Shown here: in pieces, positions 42,294 through 50,963 of the stretch | Position numbering within the stretch: the stretch's first letter is position 1 | Layout: each line of letters starts with the position of its first letter | NCBI GenBank assembly: GCA_016712505.1 | Contig: JADJQY010000002.1 | Span: 496,001 to 560,000 of the forward strand | DNA length: 64,000 nt | DNA from: Candidatus Eiseniibacteriota bacterium | Lineage (GTDB): Bacteria > Eisenbacteria > RBG-16-71-46 > CAIMUX01 | Direction of reading: 5' to 3' | The notes under the pieces: model-generated | What the model saw: the letters and a program-made list of their open reading frames with translations, nothing else | Database searches by the model: none | What the model was told of the DNA's origin: nothing | Position numbers and translations under genes: made by a program

Positions 42294-44914
42294 TGATCCC
42301 TCTCCGCCATGCGTGGCTGCTCTCGCTGTTCCTGCTCGTCCTGTGGCCGGCAAGCTGCGTTCGGGCCGAGATCTCGCTGCGGGCGCAGATCGAACCGGGT
42401 TCGGTCGAACTGGGCGAGGCCGCGATGCTCAGCGTGACGGTCGAAGGGGCGAACCGGGTCGGAGGTCGTCCGGAAATGGCGGCGGTACCCGGACTCGAGG
42501 TCCAATCGCGCGGGCAGTCGTCCAACCTCCAGATCGTCAACGGTCGGATGAGCCAATCGATCAGCTTCCAGTACGCGGTGTTCGCGACCAAGGCGGGGAC
42601 CTACTCGATCGGCCCGTTCATCCTGAAGGAAGGCGGAAAGACCTATCGCGGCGAGGCGGTCACCTTTCAGGCGATCAAGCCGGGGGCGGCGCCCGGCGCC
42701 GGGGGGACGCCAAAGCCGGTCGACGACGGATCGTCCTTCGCCGAAGGGGCGCTCTTCGTACGGATGGTCGCGGACAAGGAGCGCGCGGCGCTGGGAGAGC
42801 AGGTCACCTTGCGCTTTCAATTCTGGCGCCGCACCGACGTTCCACTGATGGATCAGTCCAGCTACACCCCGCCCGACACCCCGGGGTTTTGGCGCGAGGA
42901 GCTTCCGCCGCAGCGCAGCGGGCAGCGGACGTTCAATGGCGCGAACTACGAGGTGACCGAGTTGGTCTACGCGCTCTTCGCCACCCAGCCGGGTCGGCTC
43001 GAGGTGGCCAAGGCCGGGCTCGAATGCACCGTTCCGGTCCGGAGTCGACGACGCGATCCGTTCGACGTCTTCGGCATGCTCGGCGGGATGGGGGAGCCCC
43101 GGCGGGTGACGCTCGAAACCAAACCGCTTCGGATCCAGGTCGATCCGCTTCCGGCCGGCGCGCCCGAGTCGTTCACCGGAGGGGTGGGGCAGTATCGGCT
43201 GCGGGGCTCACTCGACCGGAATCAGGCCGCGCAGAACGAGCCGCTCACTCTCTCGCTTCAAATCGAGGGTACCGGCAACGTGAGTGCGGTCGGCGATCCG
43301 AAGCTCCCGGATCTGGTCGACTTCCGAAGCTACCCCCCGACGGGAGAAACCGAGCCGAATCAGGACGGCGACAAGGCGGGGGGAAAGAAGGTCTGGAAGA
43401 TCGTGCTCGTGCCGGAGTCGACCGGGGCGAAGAAGGTCCCCGCGATCGAACTGACCACCTACGATCCGGTCGACAAGCGCTACGAGACCCACCGCGTGGG
43501 GCCGTTCGAGGTGCAAATCGTCCCTGCGGGCAACATCGCCGCCGGAGAGGCCCCGGGCGAGGTGACCCGGGTGGGGCGGGACCTCCGGGCGATCCGGGTC
43601 GGGGGTGAGCTGAAGCCAGGTCGGCCGTCCGGCTCGTTCGGCGGGGCGATCGGGGTCAGCCTGCAGGTTCTCCCTGCGGTGCTCCTGGCCGCCGCGTGGG
43701 CCTATCGGCGTCGGCTCGAGCGGGACCAGGCGGATCGGATCGGGGTTCGCTCCCGGCGGGCGCCAGGACGTTTCCGACGGGAGATGGAGATGCTGCAGGC
43801 CGGCCTTCCCGGGGCGGGGGAGGCGGCGGGCGAGGGCTGGCGGCGGTTCGGAGATGCGCTGGAGCGCTACTTCACCGAGCGGTTCAACTTCCCGGTGCGC
43901 GGCCGGACTCGCGACGAACTGGCGAGCTGCCTGTCCGACGCGGGAGTCGACGCGGCGGCGATCGAGGAGGTCCGCAGCCTGCTCGACCGCTGTGACTTTG
44001 CCCTCTTCGCCCCGGCGGCGGCGACGGAGCAGGAACTGCGGGCCGCGTTGCAGCAGGCGCTGGGCGTGGCCGACCGGCTGGATGCCGCCAAGGGGCGCGC
44101 GCGCCCGCGCTCGGGTGGCGGCCCCGGACGGGGGGTGCTGGCCCTTCTCGCGTTGCTTCAGATCTCCGGTGGAGCGCTCGCCCAGACAGGGGGTTCGCTC
44201 ACCGCTCCGCTCGACCCTTCCGGCGCCCGGGCCGCGTTCGAGGCAGGTAACCAGGCGTACCAGGCGGGGGATTACGGCGAGGCGGTCCGCGCCTACCGGT
44301 CGGTTCGCGACAGCGGCTACCTCTCGGCCGACCTGCTGCTCAACCTCGGAAATGCCTGTTACCGCGCCGGGCGCCTGGGGTGGGCGGTGGAGGCGTTCGA
44401 GCGGGGCCGACGGCTCTACCCCGGCGACCCTGACCTGGAGGCGAATCTCGAGCTGGCGCTGGCCGAGACGCGCGACCGGCAGGCCGAGACCGAGGGGAGC
44501 CCGCTGCTCGGGGCTCTGGTCGCATTGCAGGAGCGGTGGCCGCTCCGAAGTGCCGTCCGATTCAGCACGGTTTGCTGGTGGCTGCTCGCTCTCTGGGGAG
44601 CCTGGCGGATCGTGACCGGCCCCTCGACCCCGGTCATGCGATGGGTCGGGAGGGGGTTCACCGCGGCCCTGATCGCGAGCCTTGCCTGGACCGGGGTTCT
44701 GGCCTTGCGCGATCTGCAGCGACCCAATGCGGTCGTGGTCGCGGAGGAGCTCTCCGTCCGGAGCAATCCGGACTTCGGTGGGACGGTGGAGTTCACGCTC
44801 CACGCCGGCACGCTGGTGCGTCTCGGCCGGGCGCGTGGGGAGTTCCGCGAGGTGCTTTTCAGCGACCGGCTAAAGGGTTGGGCGGATGCGGTCTCGCTCG
44901 CCCGGCTCGACTGA
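42293..44914 (+). CDS. batD: BatD-BatE fusion
   Basis: 873 residues. After a signal peptide (1-24), the BatD half contains several beta domains (RAQIEPGSVELGEAAMLSV, FRFQ..RRTDVPLMDQS-type segments, EGTGNVSAVGDPKLP) and a membrane helix near residue 455. A helical cytoplasmic part follows (ERYFTERFNFPVRG). A second signal-like helix near 615 then opens a BatE half: a TPR stretch (AFEAGNQAYQAGDYGEAVRA), two membrane helices (about 755-800) and an SH3b-like end (EELSVRSNPDFGGTVEF). Start ATG overlaps the batB stop (TGATG). It closes the operon. Confidence 0.88.
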   Translation: MIPLRHAWLLSLFLLVLWPASCVRAEISLRAQIEPGSVELGEAAMLSVTVEGANRVGGRPEMAAVPGLEVQSRGQSSNLQIVNGRMSQSISFQYAVFATKAGTYSIGPFILKEGGKTYRGEAVTFQAIKPGAAPGAGGTPKPVDDGSSFAEGALFVRMVADKERAALGEQVTLRFQFWRRTDVPLMDQSSYTPPDTPGFWREELPPQRSGQRTFNGANYEVTELVYALFATQPGRLEVAKAGLECTVPVRSRRRDPFDVFGMLGGMGEPRRVTLETKPLRIQVDPLPAGAPESFTGGVGQYRLRGSLDRNQAAQNEPLTLSLQIEGTGNVSAVGDPKLPDLVDFRSYPPTGETEPNQDGDKAGGKKVWKIVLVPESTGAKKVPAIELTTYDPVDKRYETHRVGPFEVQIVPAGNIAAGEAPGEVTRVGRDLRAIRVGGELKPGRPSGSFGGAIGVSLQVLPAVLLAAAWAYRRRLERDQADRIGVRSRRAPGRFRREMEMLQAGLPGAGEAAGEGWRRFGDALERYFTERFNFPVRGRTRDELASCLSDAGVDAAAIEEVRSLLDRCDFALFAPAAATEQELRAALQQALGVADRLDAAKGRARPRSGGGPGRGVLALLALLQISGGALAQTGGSLTAPLDPSGARAAFEAGNQAYQAGDYGEAVRAYRSVRDSGYLSADLLLNLGNACYRAGRLGWAVEAFERGRRLYPGDPDLEANLELALAETRDRQAETEGSPLLGALVALQERWPLRSAVRFSTVCWWLLALWGAWRIVTGPSTPVMRWVGRGFTAALIASLAWTGVLALRDLQRPNAVVVAEELSVRSNPDFGGTVEFTLHAGTLVRLGRARGEFREVLFSDRLKGWADAVSLARLD

Positions 44915-45168
44915 CCCGCAGGTTGATTCCACGCCTCTGCGTCACTCCGCCCACCGCCCAGAGGCGCGCGACGTGAGACGATCGAATCCGCAGGATAAGC
45001 AAATGGGCATTGCCGCTCTCCGCATGTAACCGGTATCCTTGGGACGTTCTCTCAGGGATTTGGGAACATTTCCAGGCCTGACTGGCCTTCGTCCGAAGTC
45101 TCACTCGTGTCCAACGCGACGCGGACCACGCGCTTCGCGACATCATCTTAAACGACTGCGAAATCTCC
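44915..45168. other. Spacer after the bat operon
   Basis: CGCCTCTG and CAGAGGCG (44932-44966) form an 8-bp stem with a 19-base loop, a weak terminator candidate. A promoter and a leader of ~120 bases for the PTS gene follow. The sequence is less GC-rich than the genes around it. Confidence 0.4.
45010..45039 (+). promoter_or_regulatory. Candidate promoter for the PTS-IIA gene
   Basis: TTGCCG, 18 bases, TATCCT, about 130 bases before the ATG. Confidence 0.35.
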
Positions 45169-45654
45169 ATGAGTTCGATGACAGACTCTTCTCAGTTTTT
45201 GAAGTACTTCGATCCACGGCTCTTCTCCGCCGAGCTGCGCGCCAAGACCAAGGACGGCGCTCTGAAGGAGATGGTCGAGTTGGTTGCCAAGGGCGACGGG
45301 GTGCGCGACAAGGCGTTGCTCTTCGAGATGCTCTCCCGGCGGGAGCAGCTGGGGTCGACCGGGATCGGAAACGGCGTGGCCATCCCCCACGGGCGCAGTC
45401 TGGCCGTGGTTGACACCAAGGTGGTCTTCGCGCGGTCGACCAAGGGAATCCCGTTCGAGTCGATCGACGACCAGCCCGCGCATCTGTTCTTCCTCATCGT
45501 GGCACCGCCACAGGACAAGCGGAACGAGTACCTTCCGCTCCTGGGCAAGATCGCCGAGTTGGTGCAGGAGAAGAGCGCACGCGATGCCCTGATGGCGGTC
45601 GAGGATTGGAGCGGCCTGCGTTCGGTGGTGTCCGAGGCATTGGGGGAGAAATGA
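45169..45654 (+). CDS. PTS EIIA-2-type domain protein (PtsN-like)
   Basis: 161 residues of the fructose/mannitol-type IIA fold. The phosphorylated His is in GIGNGVAIPHGRS (about residue 70). FLIVAPPQDKRNEYLPLLGKIAEL is typical of PtsN/EIIA-Ntr regulators, which report on nitrogen or carbon state rather than transport sugar. No EIIB or EIIC is nearby. No Shine-Dalgarno is visible before either ATG (45169 or 45178). The stop overlaps the next ATG. Confidence 0.85.
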   Translation: MSSMTDSSQFLKYFDPRLFSAELRAKTKDGALKEMVELVAKGDGVRDKALLFEMLSRREQLGSTGIGNGVAIPHGRSLAVVDTKVVFARSTKGIPFESIDDQPAHLFFLIVAPPQDKRNEYLPLLGKIAELVQEKSARDALMAVEDWSGLRSVVSEALGEK

Positions 45655-46022
45655 GCACGATGAGTAGTACCCTTTCGGACAAGCTGGACCGCATCTTCCG
45701 CCTCCAGGATCTCGACATCATGCTCACCGAGGCCCAGGATCCCGAGCGGAAGCGTGAAGAAGAGGAGATGGGGTTTCGGATGGGGACGATCGAGAAGCTG
45801 ACCGCTGCGCGGTCGCGCCTCCTCTCCCAGATCGATCCGCGTGACCTCCGTCTCTACGAGCGGATCGCCAAGCGGCACAAGCACGCCATCGTCCCGGTCG
45901 AGGATCGGACCTGCCTCGGCTGCTACATGGCGTTGCCGACCTCGGCGGTTTCCCTGCGGACCGAGCCGGAGCAGCTCCTGACCTGCGAGAACTGCGGCCG
46001 CATCTTGTACTGGCTGGAGTAG
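45651..46022 (+). CDS. C4 zinc-ribbon protein
   Basis: 123 residues: an alpha-helical coiled-coil start followed by two CxxC pairs (CLGCYMALP and CENCGRILYW), the layout of the zf-RING_7/DUF164 C4-type zinc-ribbon family, here with a shortened coiled coil. Such proteins are thought to bind nucleic acid or partners, but the role is not established. Translationally coupled (ATGA) to the PTS-IIA gene. Confidence 0.8.
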   Translation: MSTMSSTLSDKLDRIFRLQDLDIMLTEAQDPERKREEEEMGFRMGTIEKLTAARSRLLSQIDPRDLRLYERIAKRHKHAIVPVEDRTCLGCYMALPTSAVSLRTEPEQLLTCENCGRILYWLE

Positions 46023-46117
46023 GAGCCGACGAATCCAGCAGACGATCCGTGCACCGGAAGACGGATGCAGGGGACGGTAGTTGATGGGGGCGATCGAGCG
46101 GGAGGCCAGCCTCGTTG

Positions 46118-47779
46118 ATGAACCTCTCCACCCGCGAACCCTGGGAGCTTTCGGCGCGCACGCTCGACCGTCGCGCGGGTTCCGTCCGCCGCAGCTTGCT
46201 GATCGAGCAGGGGCGCCTGATCGATTCCAGTTTTTCGGGAGCCGAGCCGCAGGCGGCGACCTCGTCCGCTGGAGCGCTGCTCCGGCGGCCCCAGGGCCGC
46301 GCACGCTGGCAATGGACGCTTCCCGATGATGTCTGGCTCCTCCCCGGATTCGTCGACTCCCACACTCACCTCATCGGAGTCGGTCTTGCGCCGCAGAAGC
46401 CGGATCTTTCGCGCGCGGTGAGCAAGGCGGCGGCCCTCGTGAAGGTGGCCGACTGGTTGGGCAACGATCCTGCGTCCACGCCGCTCATCGCGGAAGGGTG
46501 GGATCAGTCGTGCTGGGATGATCCTGGGTTCCCCACCCGTGCGGAGCTGGACGGGATCGCGCCGACGCGCCCCTTGGCCCTGCGCCGGGTCTGTGGGCAC
46601 ATCGCGGTTCTGAACAGCGCCGCGCTGCGACAACTCGGCGCCGATTGGCCGGACCTCGATCCCGAGAGCGGGCTGGCCAAGGAGACGCTTCCCCTCGCGC
46701 TTCCGCGACTCTGGCCGCCGACCGAAGAGCAGTACGATCAGGCGGTGCTGATCGGACAGCGCGAAGCCTGGAGGCGTGGGGTTACCCAGATCCACGAAAT
46801 GGGGCATCCAGGGAGCTGGCGCGCGTTCGGTCGCGCCGATGTGGCCGGCACGCTCCACCTGCGCGTGGCCCACTTCATGCACGCGGAGTTCCTCGAGGCA
46901 TGCGAAAGTGCCGCCCCGGTTGCGGGCGGCGGGAGTGAGCGACTCCGCTTCGGCGGGATCAAGGCGTTCCTCGATGGGTCGTTCGGCGGGCGCAGCGCGT
47001 TGTTACGCGGCGAGTCGGTCTACCTCGATCATCCCGGCCGGGGCATCGCGCTCTTCACCGACGACGCGCTGCGCGACCTGATGCGCCGTGCCCGGTCCCG
47101 TGACTTCCCCCTCGCGCTCCATGCCATCGGCGACGGGGCGATCGAACAGATCGTCCGGATCGGAGAGGAGATTGCGCAGGAGCTCGGACCGTGGACCGCG
47201 CCCGCGCCGCGGATCGAGCATGCCGAGATGCTCGATGCCGAGTTGATCGGACGGGCCGCGGCACTCGGATTCTGGTTCTCCATGCAGCCGAACTTCACCG
47301 CGCGCTGGCAGGGCCTGGGGGAGCTGTACGAGCAGGCGCTCGGCCCCCGGCGCGCGAACCACCTCAATCCGTACCGGAGCGCGGCCGATACCGGCCGACT
47401 CTGCTTCGGGTCCGACACCATGCCGCTCGATCCGCTGCTCGGCTTGCGGGGCGCGATGCGCCACCCGAATCTGGGGGAGCGGCTCCCGCTTCTCGCGGCT
47501 CTCGAGGCCTACACCCGCGGAGGCGCAGCCGCGGTGCGGCGCCCCTTCGGCTGGAGCGACCTGGGCGCCGGTGACGGGTGCGACCTGGTGGGGCTCCGCT
47601 GGCCCGCCCTGGCCCGCCTGCTGCCGGATGCGGAGGCGCTGCGGAATCTCGATGCGCCGGACCTGCTCGACGACGTCGAGGTGGCGCTCACCGTGGTGGG
47701 AGGGGAGATCCGCTTTCTCGGTTCCGGGCTCCTGAGCGAGTCCGAAGCGGCGCAGCTTGCGCCCGAGGCGGTGCGCTGA
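46118..47779 (+). CDS. Amidohydrolase, YtcJ-like family 3
   Basis: About 553 residues. The metal motif HTH is in GFVDSHTHLIGVG (about 88). GGIKAFLDGSFGGRSALL carries the likely carbamylated/binding Lys, and FPLALHAIGDGAIEQ, RIEHAEMLD and CFGSDTMPLDPL supply the later His and Asp ligands. This fits zinc-dependent amidohydrolases of the YtcJ group; the substrate is unknown. ATG 46118 has a GGAGG 12 bases away, TTG 46115 nine bases away, so either could start. Confidence 0.83.
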   Translation: MNLSTREPWELSARTLDRRAGSVRRSLLIEQGRLIDSSFSGAEPQAATSSAGALLRRPQGRARWQWTLPDDVWLLPGFVDSHTHLIGVGLAPQKPDLSRAVSKAAALVKVADWLGNDPASTPLIAEGWDQSCWDDPGFPTRAELDGIAPTRPLALRRVCGHIAVLNSAALRQLGADWPDLDPESGLAKETLPLALPRLWPPTEEQYDQAVLIGQREAWRRGVTQIHEMGHPGSWRAFGRADVAGTLHLRVAHFMHAEFLEACESAAPVAGGGSERLRFGGIKAFLDGSFGGRSALLRGESVYLDHPGRGIALFTDDALRDLMRRARSRDFPLALHAIGDGAIEQIVRIGEEIAQELGPWTAPAPRIEHAEMLDAELIGRAAALGFWFSMQPNFTARWQGLGELYEQALGPRRANHLNPYRSAADTGRLCFGSDTMPLDPLLGLRGAMRHPNLGERLPLLAALEAYTRGGAAAVRRPFGWSDLGAGDGCDLVGLRWPALARLLPDAEALRNLDAPDLLDDVEVALTVVGGEIRFLGSGLLSESEAAQLAPEAVR

Positions 47780-47781
47780 GC

Positions 47782-49542
47782 ATGTCGCCTGAGCCTTCGG
47801 TCCAGGATCTCGGCTTCCTGCTCGATGCCACCCGGCGACTCAACCACACCCTGGATCTGGCGCGGCTCCTGATGGAGATCCGCGACCTGACGAAGAACGC
47901 CCTCCGAGCGGAGGCCTGTTCGCTCCTCCTGTTCAGTGAGGATCGAAGCCGGCTGGAGTTCTTCCTGGCCTACGACGAGGTACACGCCGAGACCCGCCCG
48001 CACTCGCTTCTGGCCGGGGAGGGGCTGGCCGGATGGATCGCCGGGCATGCCACCGCCGTGATCGCCAACGATGCTCCCCATGACCCGCGGTTTCGCCACC
48101 GCGTCGACCGAGAGGTGGGGTTCACCACTCGACAGCTCCTCGGCATTCCGATCCAGCGCGGCAGCATGGTCCTAGGCGCTCTGGCCTTGCTGAACAAGGA
48201 GGGCGGCTTCGACGAGGCGGATCTCCGCCTCCTCCTCACGCTCGGTGATCCGATCGCCTTTGCCCTGGAGAACGCGCTCCTCTTCCGGGACCTCGAGCGT
48301 GAGAAAGCGGAGAACGAGGGACTCTACCGGATCGGACTGGTCCTGAGTCAGAAGCTCGACCTGGAAGAGATCCTCGATGTGCTCCTCGACTGCGTGGCAG
48401 ACGTGGTGCCGTACCATGCAGGCGCGGTCTACCTCATGCACTGGGACTCGCGCGAGCTGGAGTGGTTTGCCCACCGCGGCTACCCGGTGGCGACCGAGGA
48501 ACGGGTGCGGCTCAAACTGGGGGACGGGGCGGTCGGCTGGGTGGCCAAGACCGGCCAACCGCTGGTGATTCCCGACGTGGCCGCGGAGCGGCACTACGTC
48601 AATGCGCGCCCCTCGACTCGCTCGGAGGCGGTGGTTCCGATCGTCAGCCAGGAGAAGGTGATCGGGGTGATGAATCTCGAGTCGGATGCCCTCGATGCGT
48701 TCCGCAACCGCGATCTGCGGGTTCTGACCTCCTTTGCCGCGCAGGCCGGCATCTCGATCCAGCGCGCGCAGCTCTACCGCGAACTCAAGGAGAAGCAGCG
48801 ACTCGAGGACGAACTCCGGATCGCGCGGGCCATCCAGCAGTCGTTTCTGCCTGCCGTATCGCCCCACCTCCCTGGCTTCGATCTTGGTGGGGTCAATCTC
48901 CCCTCCAAGGAGGTGAGTGGCGACTCCTTCGACTACATCCCGATCACTGATGGCCAGCTCGGAGTGATGATCGGCGACGTTTCCGGTCACGGGGTTCCCG
49001 CCGCGTTGATCCTGGCCACCTTCCGGGCATCGCTCCGCGCGGAGATCCGGAACAACTATTCCATCGTGGAGATTCTGGGCAAGGTCAACGCCCTGCTCTG
49101 CGAGTCGATCGAGCCGGGCAAGTTCGTGACTGCGGTCTACGGGGTGCTCGATTCGGAGCGCTCGATCTTCACCTACTCGAACGCGGGCCACAACCCGCCG
49201 CTCTGGCTCCGGCCCCGGGCCAGGGCGCGGGGGCTCTCCGAGGGAGGACTGATCCTTGGCTCGTTCCGCCAGGCGACCTACACCGAGGCGCGAATCGAAC
49301 TCAAGCCGGGAGATCTGCTCGTTTTCTACACGGACGGAGTGACCGACGCGGGATTACCCCACCAGGAGGCGTACGGGACCCGTCGCCTGATCGCCGCGAT
49401 CGAGGCGCACCGCGCTCTGCCGGCCCGCCAGATCTGCCAGGACGTCCTGGCGGAGGTCGATGCCTATGCCGGGGAAGCCGCGGGCGACGACGACCGCACC
49501 CTGGTGATTCTGAAAGTTCTGCCCCGCTCAGACCGATCATGA
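47782..49542 (+). CDS. GAF-GAF-PP2C (SpoIIE/RsbU-type) phosphatase
   Basis: 586 residues. Two GAF sensor domains (about 15-165 and 180-330) precede a linker helix (LKEKQRLEDELRIARAIQQS) and a SpoIIE phosphatase domain. The metal Asp residues are in KEVSGDSFDY, MIGDVSGHGVPAAL, FYTDGVTDAG and GDDDRTLVIL. Proteins of this type dephosphorylate anti-sigma-factor antagonists in partner-switching control. No anti-sigma or STAS gene is in the window. Confidence 0.9.
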   Translation: MSPEPSVQDLGFLLDATRRLNHTLDLARLLMEIRDLTKNALRAEACSLLLFSEDRSRLEFFLAYDEVHAETRPHSLLAGEGLAGWIAGHATAVIANDAPHDPRFRHRVDREVGFTTRQLLGIPIQRGSMVLGALALLNKEGGFDEADLRLLLTLGDPIAFALENALLFRDLEREKAENEGLYRIGLVLSQKLDLEEILDVLLDCVADVVPYHAGAVYLMHWDSRELEWFAHRGYPVATEERVRLKLGDGAVGWVAKTGQPLVIPDVAAERHYVNARPSTRSEAVVPIVSQEKVIGVMNLESDALDAFRNRDLRVLTSFAAQAGISIQRAQLYRELKEKQRLEDELRIARAIQQSFLPAVSPHLPGFDLGGVNLPSKEVSGDSFDYIPITDGQLGVMIGDVSGHGVPAALILATFRASLRAEIRNNYSIVEILGKVNALLCESIEPGKFVTAVYGVLDSERSIFTYSNAGHNPPLWLRPRARARGLSEGGLILGSFRQATYTEARIELKPGDLLVFYTDGVTDAGLPHQEAYGTRRLIAAIEAHRALPARQICQDVLAEVDAYAGEAAGDDDRTLVILKVLPRSDRS

Positions 49543-49645
49543 ATTGGGCGGTGGCGCGGAGATGCGGCTGGCGGGCCTGGCGACGGGAAGGCTAGGATGG
49601 GTCGGCCAAAGCAACCCAGAAACCGACAACATGCGGAGAGGTACG

Positions 49646-50020
49646 ATGTTTCGTCGTGAGGCGAAAGCGGTCGTCGAAGAAAAGCAGACGTCCGATACGA
49701 TTGTGGGTGCCGGGACCAAGTTCGAGGGAACCCTGGCGGTGGAAGGCAGCCTCCTGTTCGAGGGACGTCTGGAGGGGAGCCTGATCGTGAGCGGTCCCCT
49801 GCGCGTGGGGAAGAATGCCTACATCCACGCCGAGGTTCGAGCCCACGAGGCGAGGATCGCCGGACACATCAAGGGGAATGTCCGGACACGCGAAAGCGTC
49901 GAGCTACTCGCCGGCTCCAAGTTGGAAGGGGACGTCTACGCCCGCGCCTTCCGGATCGAGGACGGCGCCGTCTTCCAGGGCAACTGCTTCATGGGCGACA
50001 CGTGGTCAGGTAGGGAATAG
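49646..50020 (+). CDS. Bactofilin
   Basis: 124 residues. The central right-handed beta-helix (TIVGAGTKFEGTLAVEGSLL, then GPLRVGKNAYIHAEVRAHE and LLAGSKLEGDVYARAF) identifies a bactofilin, a polymerising scaffold for cell shape or protein placement. ATG 49646 follows GGAGAGG. The frame is open upstream, but that part is not bactofilin-like. The last codons and stop fall inside a tandem repeat. A TAGGAT at 49593 may be a promoter -10 without a clear -35. Confidence 0.9.
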   Translation: MFRREAKAVVEEKQTSDTIVGAGTKFEGTLAVEGSLLFEGRLEGSLIVSGPLRVGKNAYIHAEVRAHEARIAGHIKGNVRTRESVELLAGSKLEGDVYARAFRIEDGAVFQGNCFMGDTWSGRE

Positions 50021-50116
50021 GGTCAGGTAGGGAATAGGATCCGAGGGAAGGGGGTCCGGAGGGAATAGGCCTGGGAAGGACAGGCTCTGGCAGGGAACAC
50101 GGTCTAGCAGGGAACG
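50004..50116. repeat. About seven degenerate 14-18-bp repeats at the bactofilin 3' end
   Basis: Two identical 17-bp copies of GGTCAGGTAGGGAATAG (50004, 50021) are followed by about five decayed copies (cores AGGGAA recur at 50044, 50060, 50073, 50092, 50109). Copy one contains the bactofilin stop TAG. Confidence 0.8.
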
Positions 50117-50185
50117 AGCTTCTGGAGCCTGGGGTGACGGAACGCCTGGGCACACAGGGATGCGAACTTCGAGCAAGGGGAGAGG

Positions 50186-50923
50186 ATGAGCGCTTATCGC
50201 CACCAGTCCGAAGGGGGCTTTTTCAGCGGCGCGTCGTTGTCCAACGCGGTGCGGATGCTCATCGCCTGGAACGTGATCTTCTTCCTGCTCCAGCTGCTGA
50301 CCCGCCACGTGGTCGACAACTTCCTCGAACTCACCCCCTCGCGCGTGCTGCACGGGGAGATCTGGCGCCTGGGAAGCTACCTGTTCCTCCACGGCGGCTT
50401 CATGCACCTCCTCTTCAACATGCTGGCGCTATGGATGTTCGGCAGCGAACTGGAGTATCTCTGGGGCACCACCCGGTTCGTGAAGTACTACTTCTTCACC
50501 GGGATCGGCGCCGGAGTTTGCAGCCTCCTGGTCAACCTCAACTCCGACATCGCCACGATCGGGGCCTCCGGATCGGTCTTCGGATTGTTGCTCGCCTACG
50601 GCATGACCTTCCCCAATCGGCCGATTCTGCTTTATTTCATCCTGCCGATTCCGGCCAAGTACTTCGTGGCGCTCTATGGATTGCTGGAACTCTTCTCCAC
50701 CGTCTTCAGCCGGGGGAGCGGCGTGGCCCACTACGCCCACCTGGGCGGACTCCTCTTCGGCTGGCTCTTCCTCAAGGGGTTTCCGGGCCAGGGGATGTAC
50801 CGCCGCTGGAAGCGGGACCGGATGAAGCGGAAGTTCAAGGTGCTCGAGTTCCGCGACGCCGGGAAGGACGACTGGGGCCGCCCCACCGGAGGATCGGCCA
50901 AGGGAGGGGACGAGTGGCGCTAG
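50186..50923 (+). CDS. Rhomboid-family intramembrane serine protease
   Basis: 245 residues, about six membrane helices. The catalytic Ser is in TIGASGSVFGLLLA (about 133) and the catalytic His in VAHYAHLGGLLFGWLF (about 186). HGEIWRLGSYLFLHGGFMHL with LFNM.ALWMFG is the usual helix 1-2 region. A basic, polar cytoplasmic tail of ~45 residues follows. ATG after GGGGAGAGG. Confidence 0.92.
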   Translation: MSAYRHQSEGGFFSGASLSNAVRMLIAWNVIFFLLQLLTRHVVDNFLELTPSRVLHGEIWRLGSYLFLHGGFMHLLFNMLALWMFGSELEYLWGTTRFVKYYFFTGIGAGVCSLLVNLNSDIATIGASGSVFGLLLAYGMTFPNRPILLYFILPIPAKYFVALYGLLELFSTVFSRGSGVAHYAHLGGLLFGWLFLKGFPGQGMYRRWKRDRMKRKFKVLEFRDAGKDDWGRPTGGSAKGGDEWR

Positions 50924-50963
50924 GGCGCGCCACCCGCCCGATTCGTATCCCGTCTCCGAGCAC

